Position numbers and translations under genes: made by a program. The notes beneath the pieces were generated by a model, which was not told the origin of the DNA, did no database searches, and saw only the letters and a program-made list of their open reading frames with translations. Of a stretch of DNA of 64,000 nt, positions 38,701-52,670 are shown piece by piece (within the stretch, counting starts at the first letter, position 1; each line of letters begins with the position of its first letter). Origin of the DNA: Liolophura sinensis (taxonomy: Eukaryota; Mollusca; Polyplacophora; Chitonida; Chitonidae); the NCBI RefSeq assembly GCF_032854445.1, contig NC_088307.1, forward strand, positions 13,592,017-13,656,016, read 5' to 3'.

Positions 38701-41700
38701 TACATGCGCTAACTGGCTTAAAACTTCACATTTTGCCTGATTCTCATAAATCTGTTATCTCAAAAAAGGTGTTCTGTGTTTTCTTTGTAAAGTAGGATAA
38801 ATATAAATTCCAGTGTAGAAGTAAATGTTAATTACGCCATTTACATGCCTCTAAAAATACCCTAACGTGACATGAAGACAAAAGACGAAATAGTCTTCAT
38901 TGTTTGTCTCATCACTGTGTTAAGACATAGGGTGGATTTGGCAAATACACAGAACAAATTTCCTCCTGTTATAATGTTCTCTGACTTAGGCGTAAGACAG
39001 ATGATGAGGATTATACTTTGGCATGTAAAACATACGAGTAAGAAACGCAATGACGGCGAATCTTTCAATTTTTTACACAATCTCATATGTAAATCCGTGA
39101 AACAGGTACACAAATGTTGAGAGAGAGCTGAACCCTTTTTGTTTAGCCTTTTGCCATTCACACTTGACTTAACGGTGTATCTTCCTCAGAATGTCAGATT
39201 TTCACAGTTGGGTATAGATCACTGTCACTTGACTCGCATAAAATAGAGATACATGTCACCTAATAAAATCTAAACATGTCCAAAAAATACAGGAGAATTT
39301 CTTAGCGATCATGATCATTACAACAGGTCACAGAGTTCAGTACAGGTATGTCCAGGTAACATAAATCAATACTGCATGTAAGTTTTTGTTGTTATTGATA
39401 ATTATGTGGGTTTACATCCTGGAACAATAATAATTAGGTGGGTTTACATCCTGGAACATTAATTCAGTCCAAGAAAACAGAATTCCTCAAATCCAATCAA
39501 CCTTCCTCAATAACACCATAAATTCTTCCTCTTACCCCTATATTGGTGCAAATAAACTTAATTAATAAAAAAAAAAAAATACTGCAACTTTGTTATATTC
39601 AGCTGACTCTCCTCTTAAACCCAAAATAGGTAGTACTTTTTTCTTGCATACATAGAGTTTTCATTCACGATTATCTCTTTAATTACTCTGACAGTTGGTC
39701 GTAAAAAGTTTTTTCTTGAAGTAAATATACGTTGTACTTGCTAACCTTAGAACAGGTTTCTCAGGTGTAACAGCAGCAAGAACAGCAATCCAAAGACTTA
39801 GATATACGCTAATTCATTCAAGACTTTGTGTTTAAAAACAAAAGAATTAATTTATTATGAGGCAATGCGTTTTGACAAGTTAACACCTTAACACAGAAAC
39901 ACACGCTACCTGTCTTATATCCTCAACGTCATTTGCTATCTCTCGATTTACGCATACAATTCCATTTCCATTACAGGTCATCTGATGTATTTCAAAATCG
40001 CTATCCCAAATCTAGAATATATTAATAAATTACTTGTGCATAGAGCTTGTATTTTACATAGTAATTAACTATCAATTCCATGACATGTTTGGCACTAAGA
40101 TTCAAAATTAACACATGTGTTCACTTTGTCCAAGCTGTGGTATTCAAGGGTCCAATGAGCAAACTATTACACTATACACATTAAATTCTCCGTAAGTCTC
40201 TTACGTGTAAAGCACAAAACTATCATTTTAACAGTTCAAAATTAACAAAATGTGCATCAATTTTATCCTAGTGAACATGTTTCTCAAGGGGTCAGATGTA
40301 CAAATGACACATATTCCCTACCAAGTACATTCTACACATAAATTCAAAGAAGTTTTTCATCACAGACTTGCTGACCAGTTTTAAATTTGAGTGTAAAGTA
40401 AACTTATATGTAATTTTCCAACAACTGCTAATGTAAAAAGCCTCAACTTTGAAAGTTTCCTCACATTAAGCATTATCAACAATGTTGTGGAACTGTACAC
40501 TGTAAATCTTTACTTTTAAATCATCTATAACTCATGGTGATATCAGCGCATGGTAACATCATAACTGAAAGATGCTCACTCATCTCTCCCACATCTAACT
40601 GTACCATTAAACTAATAAATCTTTCAACACATTTTAAAAAGTTTTAAATGATCAATTTTGTTTCTGAACTCATAAAAAGAGACTTCTCTCAGTTGACAGA
40701 TAATCACTGAACAGAATGTTATGATGTTACAATATATTCGATACTGGCCATATATCACTTCCTTCCACCCATTTTATATCACTTCTTTACAAGTCCGCAA
40801 AATGTCTTGACGCAAAACATGTTCCTGTTATATATAATTAGTAACTGTTTATATAAATATACATGCATACAGTTCACGAGCTGAGATTTCCTTCAGCTAT
40901 TCCACCCTTAGGTTTGTTTCGTAACATACCTGTTAAATTGATAAGATACAGGATATTGGATGTTAGGTTTCCTAAGAAAAGAGGAAAGCAATAACTATCA
41001 AACAATGTAAAATTACACATTTACAAGACGTCTACGAGAGTATTTTTCAGTACCTGAATATGGTTATGATGGGATTTAAAGTGAGACAGCACCTGACTAA
41101 TGTTTATGTCCACTTATAGACTACCATTCAAAAGTATCTTAAACCGGCATTAAATATTTTTTTTTTTTAGATTTTTTGAACCGAGTGAAACTTTGTCTTG
41201 TCATGGATTCAGCGCCTCCCCATTAAAGTTGTGGACTTCGGCGATGAAGGACCGAATGATAAATAGCTTTCTGGGAAATTAGACATACTGGAAGGATATT
41301 TCTTCCACTGTTTGAACTGTTCATACGGTAGGCCTAGCTACTACATCATTTATACAGTTTAAGAGTAGCCTGCAGATGCCCGGCCGGGGTATTCCTGGTT
41401 CAGGATGCAGCCTCTGGAGGGGTTGTACTGGCACTGGCAATTCTGTTAAGTGTTTACAAAAATTACAACAGGATTGTTGTTCGGCTGGATTGATGCTCAA
41501 TTAATTCTGACACAAATGAAAATAAATCTATGCACCACTGAGACTGATCTAAGCATTCGACTGTCACTGGATTTTATGCTTCAATTTTATAGCGGTGGCT
41601 TTTAAAAAAGACAGCAGTGCTGACCTAGTTATTGCAGACATCAGAGAAAGCACCTTGGCTTAAACACAGCGTTTCAATAATTTTACTGTATTTGATAAAA

Positions 41701-42901
41701 GAAAACAGAAAAAAAATTCCTTTGCATGCGAGAAAGACGAAGGGCAAAACTTAAAATCATCAGTTGTAATAAATTCAGAAAAAAAATTATATCACAAGAT
41801 TAAATTAATTTCAAGCATTGTCCGATGAAATGCTGTCTTCTCACTCCCATCAACCTTTGGCATCCCTGATGAATTTTCGCTGACTCTGTAACATTTGTTA
41901 TTTAGCAATTGCATGCTGACTATACGGTAACAGGAACAACGAAAAATGTATTTGTATACAGATGAATGCTGTTCGGGCTGAGGCGGTAAGCTGCTGTCAG
42001 ACATAATTTGTGATACCGTCGTTGAATATCTCACTGTTTGTATAGAAACTGATTTTACGTCTGTGGCGCTCCGTAAATGATACAGACCAGTCCCACAACG
42101 CTACGTGAAATGGCCTCTCGGCTACACGTAAATAAATCCTTGTAAATGTTTTCAAATGCAGTAGTTCTGTGTTATCATATGTCACTTCAGGCCACGAAAT
42201 CTGATACCAACATGTTTGATTGAGTAATATTCTCAAGATGGCTGCCTTGATTCACACCACCCATTTGTGCCGTATTGTCATTCTGTTCTACATGTTATTT
42301 GGCGAAATCTCATTAAAATGATAAAGTATGATACTTTTCAGAAAGCTTGACTGTCCTGCTTTCGAATGAAATACGTTTCAGCCAGGTGTTGACTTGTCCT
42401 TTAATGAAAATGCATTCGTATACTTTTATATACATGATCATGTAAACTTACAGGTGAACATGAGCATGTGTGAGCATGCGACAGGAAATGACTCAGGCAA
42501 CTGTATACATATCATCGGACAAGGGGACGAGCATGTTACGCTAACACATGCACAGACAGAGCGTGTGGAAAATACCCCTCGCATCATTTATGTTAACAGC
42601 TATGCATAAATCATGAATTCTCTGAAGTTTAGTTTAGCCTATGTCCTATTTACGTGAAGATGGACAAAACTTAGCTACGAAGGCTTGTAGTCAAAGTAGT
42701 AATGTGTCATATCACAGATAACATACCTAATTAATAAGGCAGTTTAGAAAAGTCAAAAAAAAAAAAAAAAGAAGGGAAAAAATGAACTTTAAACTAGAGA
42801 TATCAATGACAAAGTACAGTTTTTGTTAAAAACAATAATCTCACCTTTCAACCTCATGTGTCCATGCAGCCAAAATTACAAGTCCAAGTTCTTGACCAGT
42901 T

Positions 42902-43321
42902 CAGGTATAGGTATCCAGTTAGGTCTGGGCAACAGGTAAAGGTGTCCACTTATAGTTAGAGCTACAGGTAAATCCCAGGTGAGATCTTGGTCGTTACCTT
43001 TGTACCTGTTGTCCGTATCACACCTCCCCCACAGCTGAGTCAAGGTGTGACATTATAGTCCTTCCATGACTTCACTGCACTTCAATGTGACAAAGAGACC
43101 CACTTTGTCTGCATGGAGACCTACGGCTCACTACATACACACTGATAATGGACAATTTGCCACTCTGACTGAAAAAGGTCTGTTTGACTGGACCACTCTG
43201 TGAAGGAGACAGTACTTTGGGGGCCATTTCACGGTTGGCTGACTCGACACATGAACCGTGTGACGTACCTGGTCACTTGGGTAGTTTATGAAGGTCTGTG
43301 CTAAGTCGTACCTGCCAGGTA
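42902..43321. promoter_or_regulatory. CAGGTA/CAGGTG motif cluster 1
   Basis: Eight CAGGTR hexamers: + at 42902, 42933, 42965, 42976 and 43316; minus at 43003, 43266 and 43309. ZEB/Snail-type E-box-like; function inferred. Confidence 0.4.
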
Positions 43322-43802
43322 AGACCTGTCTCAGCCCTTCAGATTGAGTTGTTCTGATTACTAGTAGATGACTAGATCACTTTGTCTTCAAGTCTATGAC
43401 ATCCCATAAACAAAACATAGTGGTAAAACTTCTAAGAAATCCTCAAAGATCTTGAGGAAAAATCCAGTTCACAAGATGGAAAATGTTACCGGATAAGTGC
43501 ACAGGCACAGTTCTGGTAATCTTGTATATAAGGCAAGTTGTATTATGTAGACTAAATTAAAAACCACACTTTCAACAAACTGGTTTAAGGAATTCACACA
43601 TATATTAGCAAACATACTCCATATAATGTACAGGTATCTCATGTTGTCTGGAATACTCTTTGAGACTTAAAGCTTACGTATCTTAAATTCAGAACATGCT
43701 GACAGGCTGATTCAGTTCTTAAATCTGTCACAAACACAAATGTGTCATATAATTGAAGATTCATGACAAATGAAAACAAATGCAATATTATTATATTCTA
43801 TA

Positions 43803-43950
43803 TCTCAACCAATCAAAATGAGAGTATGTTGTTCATTATGTGGCCTAACCAAGTGAGAAAAAAGAAACTCGATATTCCTGCTAGAATAACATATATATTG
43901 GTTTAAATAAGTAGACCAGGTGTCCCAAATTTTAGAGGAGAAAAGGTCTG
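43803..43950 (+). mobile_element. Diverged MITE-D relative
   Basis: Aligns in order with 56612-56742: GAGTATGTTG, CTAACCA, ATATTCCTGC and TATATTGG, then a degraded end. Its left end is not recognisable. Confidence 0.5.
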
Positions 43951-44178
43951 TACTTCCTCTGTTTATTTTCCTCGATTCTGATCTACTGAGCACCTTCACT
44001 TTTGAATGAAATAAGTCTTCATATTACCAATTAAATATCTAACCTACATGAGCTGCAATCAAAGTCTATTCACAGAAACAGAAAGGCCAAATAATTAGGG
44101 CTATTACTATGTTCATTGGATGATTAATTGCAAAGACCCTCAGGGCTTACAAGTCAGGAATCTGAGTGAGGTGTTCGA

Positions 44179-44807
44179 CAGGTGACAAAGTAGGTGGTGT
44201 CAGAAGTGGGATTGACCACTGACAAACATGAATATTTACTACCTTATTTGCATAGGTATATACACTTACTTTTTACCCTGAGACAATAAAAGATCTACTG
44301 TAGCTAGCGATGTCATGGAAAAGGGGATTGACCAAAAGCTGTAAGAAACACTGCTGACACAATTAAGTCACAAATACTGTACTCAAGTTTGGTGTTTTGA
44401 AAAGAGCAGTCGTATCACAAGATGTAATAATTATTTTCCCACTCACATGTACAGAGTAAGCCAAAAAACAAGCAGACCTTCAGTTTTTAACACGAAGATA
44501 GTTACATAACAATTGATGTTTGTAAACAATCATGTCCATACCATGAATAGACCATTATTATTATTACAGAAATAGAAACCGACTATGGTCGCTTTTATTA
44601 GTACTCTGTATGCCCAATTAATTTTCCAGACATTTTACTGCCCTTGGGAATGTTCTATTGACATAGATGCTTTTATGTAGGTCAGCATTCCTTCCAGACC
44701 TATGAAATACTTATACATGTTTTCATTAATCAACAGGTAACACCAGTAAGCACATGTATCCAATCAACAGGTAACAACAGTATGCACACTTATCCAATTC
44801 ACAGGTG
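44179..44807 (+). promoter_or_regulatory. CAGGTA/CAGGTG motif cluster 2
   Basis: Four plus-strand hexamers at 44179, 44734, 44768 and 44802; the last three are spaced exactly 34 bp, so they may be a small tandem repeat. Confidence 0.35.
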
Positions 44808-45664
44808 AGCGTGACAATAAAAACAACCCAGATGAACTGCACCGTTCAATTTACTGGCGCCACCAATCTGCCAAAAAACTTTCTTGTCTTTGTATTATCA
44901 GTGCCCAAGGCTAACCTACTGGCTGCATAATTTGATAACAAATACAAATTTTTTTCCACAAAAAATTTTATTACATCATAAGTATGACAAACTGTAACAG
45001 ACAGAAACAGTAAACTATTGAAATGTCATTTAATAACCTTGTACAGGGCGAGATTTTTTCCTCTCCATTCGTAACAACTTTTTCTACATTTGCTTTTTCA
45101 CTATACCAGTTCTGTAGAGGTTAAGAATGCATGAAAATTGTTTCCTGACTTAATTGCATTTCAGCATAAACCAACAGTTGTAACTGCAGAAAAATACATA
45201 TTAAATATTTGTACTCTTTTTATACTCTTGTTCAGCAAGTGCAAAAACATTATCCTTTTACTTAGACATTGTACATTTTGTCTTTACCCGGGAATGAACG
45301 ATGATGAGCACAGCACAATTCACGCGCGTGATTCAATAGACCACAAACTGCGGCTGATATTCCTCACATAGCCCTGTCAATATCTATACTTCATCTTGAG
45401 TTTTCGTCTTTAGTTTACAATAGTGACATTGTCACCCTGTGGCATGGGAAAGTTTTTCACGCAAAAAAGTCTGCTGCCCTCTTTGTATCTAATCTGCTAT
45501 ATCAGTAAGATAATTACAGAACAAAACTAGAATTCTTTGGGAATATGCCTTGTTTAAGCAATTATGAAAGAAAGCAAAATAGTGTTTTTCAAAAGCAACT
45601 TGTAATATCATGTGCAGGTCAAACACATGCTAACAAACTATAATATAATGAACATAATGCTTAG

Positions 45665-45946
45665 GGGGGTCTCCGAGGCAGATGTGGTTAATGTGCCAGC
45701 ACAGCACAATGACCTAAGGAGCCTCTCATCAGTACGGTTGCTGTGTGTTCAAGTCCAACTCATGCTAGCTTACTCTCTAGCAGTACTGGGAAGGTCTGTC
45801 AGTAACCTGCGGATGGTCATGGGTTTTCCCTGGGCTCCATTCGGTTTCTTCCCATCACAATGCTGTGCGTTGTTGTATGATATAAGTAAAATATTCCAGA
45901 GCACCGCCGTAAAACACCAATAAAATAAAGAAATAAATAAACAAAT
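45665..45946 (+). mobile_element. SINE-A, full length, diverged
   Basis: Begins GGGGTCTCCGAGGCAGATG (diverged A-box region), then GTGTTCAAGTCC (B box), full body and tail. The A box appears damaged. Confidence 0.87.
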
Positions 45947-46676
45947 GCACAGATGAGTTTCTCAGAAGAGGCATAGATATATTTATCCAAGGTGATAACA
46001 TGTCTGCCACCTACAGTACTGCACACTTTTATAGCTTGGTTAGTTCAGATATAAGCCTTCAGGGCAGGTTTTCTGCATCATTAACCCCAGCCAGTTACTG
46101 TAGCATACAGACACTGCCTGCCACGTGCAGTTATCTGTTACAGTAACAAAAGGTCTGTGTTGTCTAAATTACCAGAGAATAAATCACTTTTATTGTAACC
46201 ATTTAAACCCTTATACATAAAGATGGAGATGGGATGTCGTAAAATTTGGGAACAAAGAATCAGGATGGTTAGAAAAATTGGAGAATGGAGCGAAAATTGG
46301 GCAACAACATGGGATGGCCCCCTTGGGGATGTAATGATTTCCTGCAGAAATGCTGCTATTTAGAGCAAATGGCTGGGAACCTGACAGATGGACATGGTCC
46401 TTTCTATTGGAGTTAAGCCTGGATTACTTCTCATTCACAGCCAGTGCTTATGCTGGTCAGATGCTGCCAATGACCCCTAGGTTGTCTGTAATGCCTCTTG
46501 ATCTCTGGCAGTGACCAGCTCCAGCCAGGGACTGACCACTGTGAGTGCTGGATTTGTGCCTGTCAATCTCAACCACCTCTAGTGGGTCAGGGAGACAGAG
46601 GGGAAATAGCCACAGAAGTGGACATGTGCTGTGGTCAGAGTGGAGATGGGACAGATCAATAGGGGATTTATGAAAG

Positions 46677-46763
46677 AGGGGGATGTGAAATGGAGTTGAG
46701 GGGGGATGTGAAATAGAGTTGAGGGGGGATGTGAAATGGAGAGAGGGGGGATGTGAAATGAAG
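46677..46763. repeat. ~22-25-bp purine-rich minisatellite, four copies
   Basis: Unit GGGGGATGTGAAATGGAGTT-like with G-run length variation. Confidence 0.88.
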
Positions 46764-46850
46764 GGGAGGTGGAGGGGTGCTCAGACATAGCACTATCCTA
46801 GTCTCTCAAAATGTTCCAGAAGTTGAAATGATTTTCACATACATATACAT

Positions 46851-47012
46851 TTGATTGGAGTATTACACCCTGCTCAAGAATACATCATTTATAGTACAGA
46901 GGCCAGCCTTATGGTGGTACAACCGGACTAAAAGCATGAGTTGCATGGACTTGAACTCACAGTGATCGCATTGGTGAGAGGCTCTTGGGTCATTGCGCTG
47001 CGATAGCAGTGC
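46851..47012 (-). mobile_element. SINE-A, internally deleted
   Basis: 3' end of the body and the tRNA head are both present, but the central ~90 bp (the part around ACCTGCGGATGG) is missing. Confidence 0.75.
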
Positions 47013-47151
47013 TGTTTTTAGGCATCAAATGTGCATGCCAAAAATATACTTTACTAAATCCTCAGGATAATATGAATTGTGTGGCATCACCAAATTTGGA
47101 AGGAAAATTTCAATATAAAGTATTATCACAGCAGTCCTTCATAATTACATT

Positions 47152-48251
47152 TACCTGTTCAGGTGTTTCAATTAAAATGAAAGGTCAGGTAAATCCCTCA
47201 CAATTCTAATCAGCTACCTGCAAATGAATCTCACCTTCATGGATAAGAACAATCAAGATATGCAGGTGACAATGGATTATCTGAGGGCAATTAGTGCGAA
47301 GACTCTTCAATCAGGTAGGGTCATCAACACCTAAGATAAAGGGAGACCTTTTATATGTCCACGGCTCAAGCAGGTGAGTGGCTTATCAAACAGCCAGATC
47401 AAAAGGTAACGAGGGCAGGTGGAAAAAAGACAGCACTGTGCACCTACCTCAGAGTGATCACTTGACTTTAAATTCACGGATATATACATTTACAGGTATG
47501 CTTCAGCCTGTGAAAAGTTTCCAAGAACTATCCCGGTAACACATACCATGGCCAAAGGAAAGCAAACAGTTCAAGAGACTAGAATTTTAAAAAAATGTTT
47601 GATAATTTGATCATAAAAAAGTGTGCACTATTTTTTAACAATACCTTGTTCATTGTATTTTCAGGTTAAAAAGTAGGTTTCAAATATTTCTCTTGACTTA
47701 AGCAAATGCACCTTAAAACACTGTTATTTTGTCCTGCATTAAACATATCACAATTTTATGAAATGAATTACTGATTTAGAGGATTACTGACCTTAAATAA
47801 TAACCTTAAATTGGCCGAATAATGTAGCTTACTATACGTCCACTATTGTCAGGTATAAAGTGGACGTTAACATGTATTTTACCTCCGAATCTCAGGTATC
47901 TAGGTTGTCCACATATAGGTTAAATATACCCAAGCACCAGCTTTCCATGTACAAGTCATGATTGACAACCATCTGGATGGGCAAGAGACTCGCGAGTTTA
48001 ATATGGAAATCAGGCTGTTTACTTGTCACTCAGGTGAGAACAGGTGTAAACATTAACCAGGCAGGTGACAATATAACTCCACAGGTAACCTCTATCCCAT
48101 GTCATTAGGACAGATGAGCGACCTAGTACTGCTTCATAGTCTAAGATTTTGTTTTCAAAGATACCACTATTCCAACAATACCCTTTCACTTTCAAAGCCC
48201 TTGGTTAAATAGCTCTTAAGACCACACTATTAAGATGTGAATGACCAGGTA
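47152..48251. promoter_or_regulatory. CAGGTA/CAGGTG motif cluster 3 (dense)
   Basis: Sixteen CAGGTR hexamers in 1.1 kb, 14 on + (47160, 47186, 47273, 47312, 47371, 47416, 47493, 47850, 47893, 48031, 48041, 48062, 48082, 48246) and two on minus (47152, 47215). Spacing is irregular, so no obvious tandem unit. Confidence 0.45.
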
Positions 48252-51200
48252 ATTTATAACAGTTTTAGTGAAATTCTACCAACTAAGGCTGTTATCTAGT
48301 CTCCAGAGTTGTAGCTATCTATAATCATAGTGGTCTATTGTTCCTGTCTCACAGATTCTGGGGTAAAGGTGTCACAGCAGATCACAATTAAGGCTGAATG
48401 GTTTTCAAAGAAAATTACACAGATCAACATACATGAAACTTAGGCTACTACTTGTTGATTATTTTCGGAACTTATGTACCATTTCTGAGGTCAATAGTTC
48501 ACACATTGACCAAACAACTCCGAACAACTCTTGAAGCGCTCCATACTGACATTGTCATGTGTATTACTTATGTAAACATGACCCATATTCATTCAGCTTC
48601 ATCAACTGAATTAAGCACAAGAAAATAAAATTCACTCTCCTGTTTACTTCAAAATGAATTAAAAATGACTGAACAATTTTTCAAGCAATTAAATACACAG
48701 ATAAGGGTTGTCTCTTTCTCTTCTTCTTTTCAAAAAGTGTTACTTAATGAAACCAGGTGTGACATCAAAGGTCTGTTCACCTGGCTATGCAAATGAGTTG
48801 TACAAGGTGCAATACGTGTTAACAAAAAGAAACCATGGCACATCCACACATTTCATTCAATATCCCAGGCTTGGCTCTGTTATTTGGAGAAACAACAATA
48901 ACATCCACACAAAACCACTCCAGTTCATCATTTTATTGTTGACGCATCAGTGGTCACAAGCAAAAGCTGAACTTAACAAACATTCACAACATCCACAAAT
49001 CTGCAGCACAGATTTTACAACAAGACAAAAAACCAGCTCACAACAACCAAGTATTGCCGACTCAATTGTTTTTATTGTAAACAGTGCAACCTCAGGTGAC
49101 TATTTGGTGCTAATGGACATATCCCTAGGATATACACAAGTGAATATTTCAAGTAAAATCCAACTTTTTACCTAACGGTTTACCCAACTTCTAATTCCTT
49201 TTCCTGTCCTATTAAGTAAGCGATTTCACACCTAAACAACTAGCCATAAATACACAATGATGTTTTGATAAAACAAACTATAAGAAATGAACCAAATTTC
49301 TCTAAATGTTTTTCTTTTATTTAATCATCATCATTTAATAAACAACTTCCAAAAATTGTGCGAAATAAGTTGACTTAGCAGTAGTGTTCACTGGACAGAA
49401 TACAACCATTTTTGGTCAAAAATTACAGCAAAAATGAATATTCAAAACTTCTCAAACATCCATGTATATCTTACCTGCTTACAAGGCTGCTTTCCAGTGG
49501 ATATTCCTCAGTATTTAAAAACAACTGATCCAAATGAAGTAAGTCTTTTGGGGTAAAAAAATCTTCCTTTAGGCTAGCGGTTTTGAAGTCTCTATGTCAT
49601 CAATTAGGGAATTATCACCAACCAAAACGCCACTAATTGCTCCCATATTGATGTGCATGCTAAAGACTTCACCCGTGTTGTTGTTGCAATGATTAATAGC
49701 TAATTAATGTTGTGACAGTTGGTGTTAAACTAGACCACAACAACACCCAGATAGGTTAGCCAGAGCTCTTCTCAACAGCTGTCCTGAGCAGTTATTGTAT
49801 TGTCTCTCTTGTCAACTGCCGACACACATCGAGTTATTTATAACTGTCCTGATTTCCCCCCACCTCTATAAGGCTCATTGCCAGCTTCCGTTTCAGAACT
49901 TACCACTTCACACACGCAGTTGCACACATCTACATGCATGCAGACCAGTTGTACAAAACTCTGACAGGTGTCATCACACGCACTGTACCACCACAATGTC
50001 TGTTGCTTTGATATCTACCGTGGTCAACATTTGACGCAATCACATTTATATGCGTGTTGAAAAACTTAAATTACAGTTAAGTCAGCCAGAGCGCTGCATA
50101 TAGGTAATTTTGCAATTCGTTTTTGACAGTTTGCATCCAAACTTTAGCAAGATTCATCTGAATTACCCCTTCTCCTAATACACAGCGGAATTCACATAAC
50201 AGGATTCTCATCTGGAGAGTGTTGTCCGATAAAATAACAAGGCCCTCAAATGTTGCAAATTCCATCTAAAGTCAGCCAAAGTCCATAAACATTTCCCTCA
50301 TGAAAGCAACAAAACAGCTACTTTCCGATGTTTTTCTTTGTGTGAAAAAGTCAGTTATAAAGCCATTGGCTCATACTGCTGTCTAAAGTGATCCAGTAAC
50401 AGCCTTACAGATGTTTGAACTTCCTGGATCTTATGTCCAAGCTTAAAGACTGCCCAATAGGCACTGCCCGTGACATGTCGAAGGTGACTGGACAAACAAC
50501 AGACGCAGCCATTATAGCAATAGGGTCAAGTTTCCCCACACACACACTGACCAAAGAGAGTATTATCACCTCCAGGACAAAAGAGTTCATCTGGCTTTGA
50601 CCGAACAGACACGACGAAGGACTAATTGCATGGGAGAGACGACACAGTCATGTGAATTCACCGATACAAGTAACATTCAAAAAAACTTTAGCACATCATG
50701 CTCAAAAGAGAGTTCGGTGAACCATTGACAGTACATCAACAGAGAGTTTATCGTTTAACAAGAACTGGAAAATGCCTGTAATGATGAAGACTTTGAAAAG
50801 AACGGAGAATCGAGGACATGTTTTTCATGATAGGGAAAATCCTGCGACAACTATCCATTCATAAAACTTGGTGTCTATGCTACACTTCCTCTACAATGGA
50901 GGAAATACAGGTATGCTATTAAACTATACGTAGTAAAAATGAGGAAACACACCTTTGTGATGATGCCTACAAATGGTATCTAAAGTTTTAACATGACATC
51001 TACACATTTATATACCTATATGAACAGATTCTGGATATAAACACTACAAAAACATGTTTCCTTCAATGTTTTGACTAATTGTGGATTTTATTCACTGGCT
51101 ATATCAAAGCAACACAGGATATAGAATATGTAGCTAGCTCGTGACAATTTTCACTTACATTTAAGGAAAATACAACAAAAACAATTGATTTCCTTTGCAG

Positions 51201-51570
51201 AACAATTTCATGGACCAATATGACCCATTAACCTTATCTTTATACTAACAACATCCCCTTGCTGCATCACAACTGCAGAATTGCTGAACTGCCCAGGTAA
51301 ATTTGAGGGAAGCAAGCAAGCCAGAGTTATTCCCCTTGATTAACATGCATGTGGACCTATAGCGGCTGATATGTATCACACAGACTGGGTATATCCTACC
51401 TTACTTTCAGGATGTCCTTCAAGCCGTTTCTTGGAATAACTTTCAGATGAAGTTTAGGTCTATCCTCATATTTTCAGAACACACAGATGTCAAATAAAAT
51501 CCCCATGTATTACAACAGCTTACAGGTTTATCTATTAGAGTTACAGTGACTGAACAAAATGATTGATTTA

Positions 51571-51810
51571 AGAGTGAGTGAGTGCTTGGGGTTTAACTTC
51601 ATGCTTAACAGTTTTTCAGTCATATGATGATGAAGGAATCCTTAGAGTGCATGTGCATCCTTGTTGCAAGACGGATTTCCATCGCTCTTTTATCTAGTGC
51701 TGCTTCACCGAGATGCCTTAGCGAAGGCAAGTAAGCCGCCCCACCTGAGCCATTATACTGATACGGGTCTACCAGTCATTGTACTATCCCCCTCATGCTC
51801 AACGCCAAGA
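51571..51810 (-). mobile_element. SINE-B, head missing
   Basis: On + it begins with the terminal GAGTGAGTGAGTGCTTGGGG and continues to CATGCTCAACGCC; the tRNA-like head is absent (5' truncation). Confidence 0.85.
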
Positions 51811-52277
51811 TTGATTTAAGAAATCAGAGGCATAAAACTGCAAGTATATCAGGGAAACTGTATGTGAAAAAACAATTCTGGCAAATACAGATACATTAAT
51901 TTATTGCAAATAATCTACTGCAATGATTAGGATGCTGTAGAATCCAAGCATGATAAATGAGTTCAGCTCATATTCATGTCTATTTTGATTCTTTGCCAAT
52001 ACCAGCTCTCTAAACAAACCTGGCAGACTATCAAATTCATAAGAAATATATGGAAGCATACAGAATAGATCTTGAATCCCCCTGCCTGCATGTTGCAGTT
52101 GTCCACTGTAAGAGACATGTAACGATGGGCACCATTCCTGGTACATGTATTAGAAAAAAAATTTGGGACCAAAATCTCATAATCACAAGGTTTTTTCTAT
52201 TCAAGTCAACCTTCACCATATATTGATATGATCGGTGTTCACATCAGTCAGATTTATGAGCGGTTGAAATTCAGCAA

Positions 52278-52515
52278 GATACGGTCATAGCCATTAGGAT
52301 AAAGGGTACTTTTTTCGAACATAGTTTTATGCTCTAGGACATAAATTACATTCAAAGTAGCCTTTTTTAATAAGCAAGACAGCAGCTATGGGCTGTAGAT
52401 ACGGTCATAGCCATTAGGATAAAGGGCACTTTTTCGGGGATAGTTTCATGCTCTAGGACATAAATTACATTCAAAGTAGCCCTTTTTAATAAGTAAGACA
52501 GCAGCTAGGGGCTAT
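52278..52515. repeat. 120-bp tandem duplication
   Basis: Both copies start GATACGGTCATAGCCATTAG (52278, 52398) and share the TCTAGGACATAAATTACATT segment; a handful of substitutions separates them. Confidence 0.93.
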
Positions 52516-52571
52516 ATAAACAGTGTAACTAAAGTAATGTCCACATTTGCTATAATATTTACTGATGATGT

Positions 52572-52670
52572 TTGCGGTTTCCTTCCACCATAATGCTGGC
52601 TGCCATTATATACATGAAATATTCTTGAGCATGGCATCCAACACCAATAAAATAAATAAATAAATAAATA
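52572..52670 (+). mobile_element. SINE-A, 3' fragment
   Basis: Only the last ~100 bp (CACCATAATGCTGGCTGCC to the AAATAAATA tail). Confidence 0.82.

Larger units (their letters stand above)
26201..42839. other. 5' flanking / intergenic DNA without supported exons
   Basis: Apart from listed repeats it holds unique sequence with short chance ORFs. The GC-richer blocks 26400-26870 and 27190-27660 (the latter with a full NFI-type palindrome TGGCACAATGCCA at 27201-27213) could be regulatory. It could instead be the intron of a farther upstream first exon. Confidence 0.5.

Noticed and set aside
41792-42236. Two overlapping ~80-codon minus ORFs considered as an alternative first exon
   Set aside because: No phase-compatible donor with good context was seen and the peptides match nothing I know in the family.
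45817-46026. Minus ORF containing FIGVLRRCSGIFYLY
   Set aside because: It is SINE-A translated antisense; similar peptides appear at every SINE-A copy.
48708-49175. 155-codon plus ORF
   Set aside because: No recognisable domain, low-complexity composition, no exon boundaries; likely chance.
50405-50600. Overlapping 61-codon ORFs on both strands
   Set aside because: Mutual antisense openness without domain or splice evidence; treated as chance.
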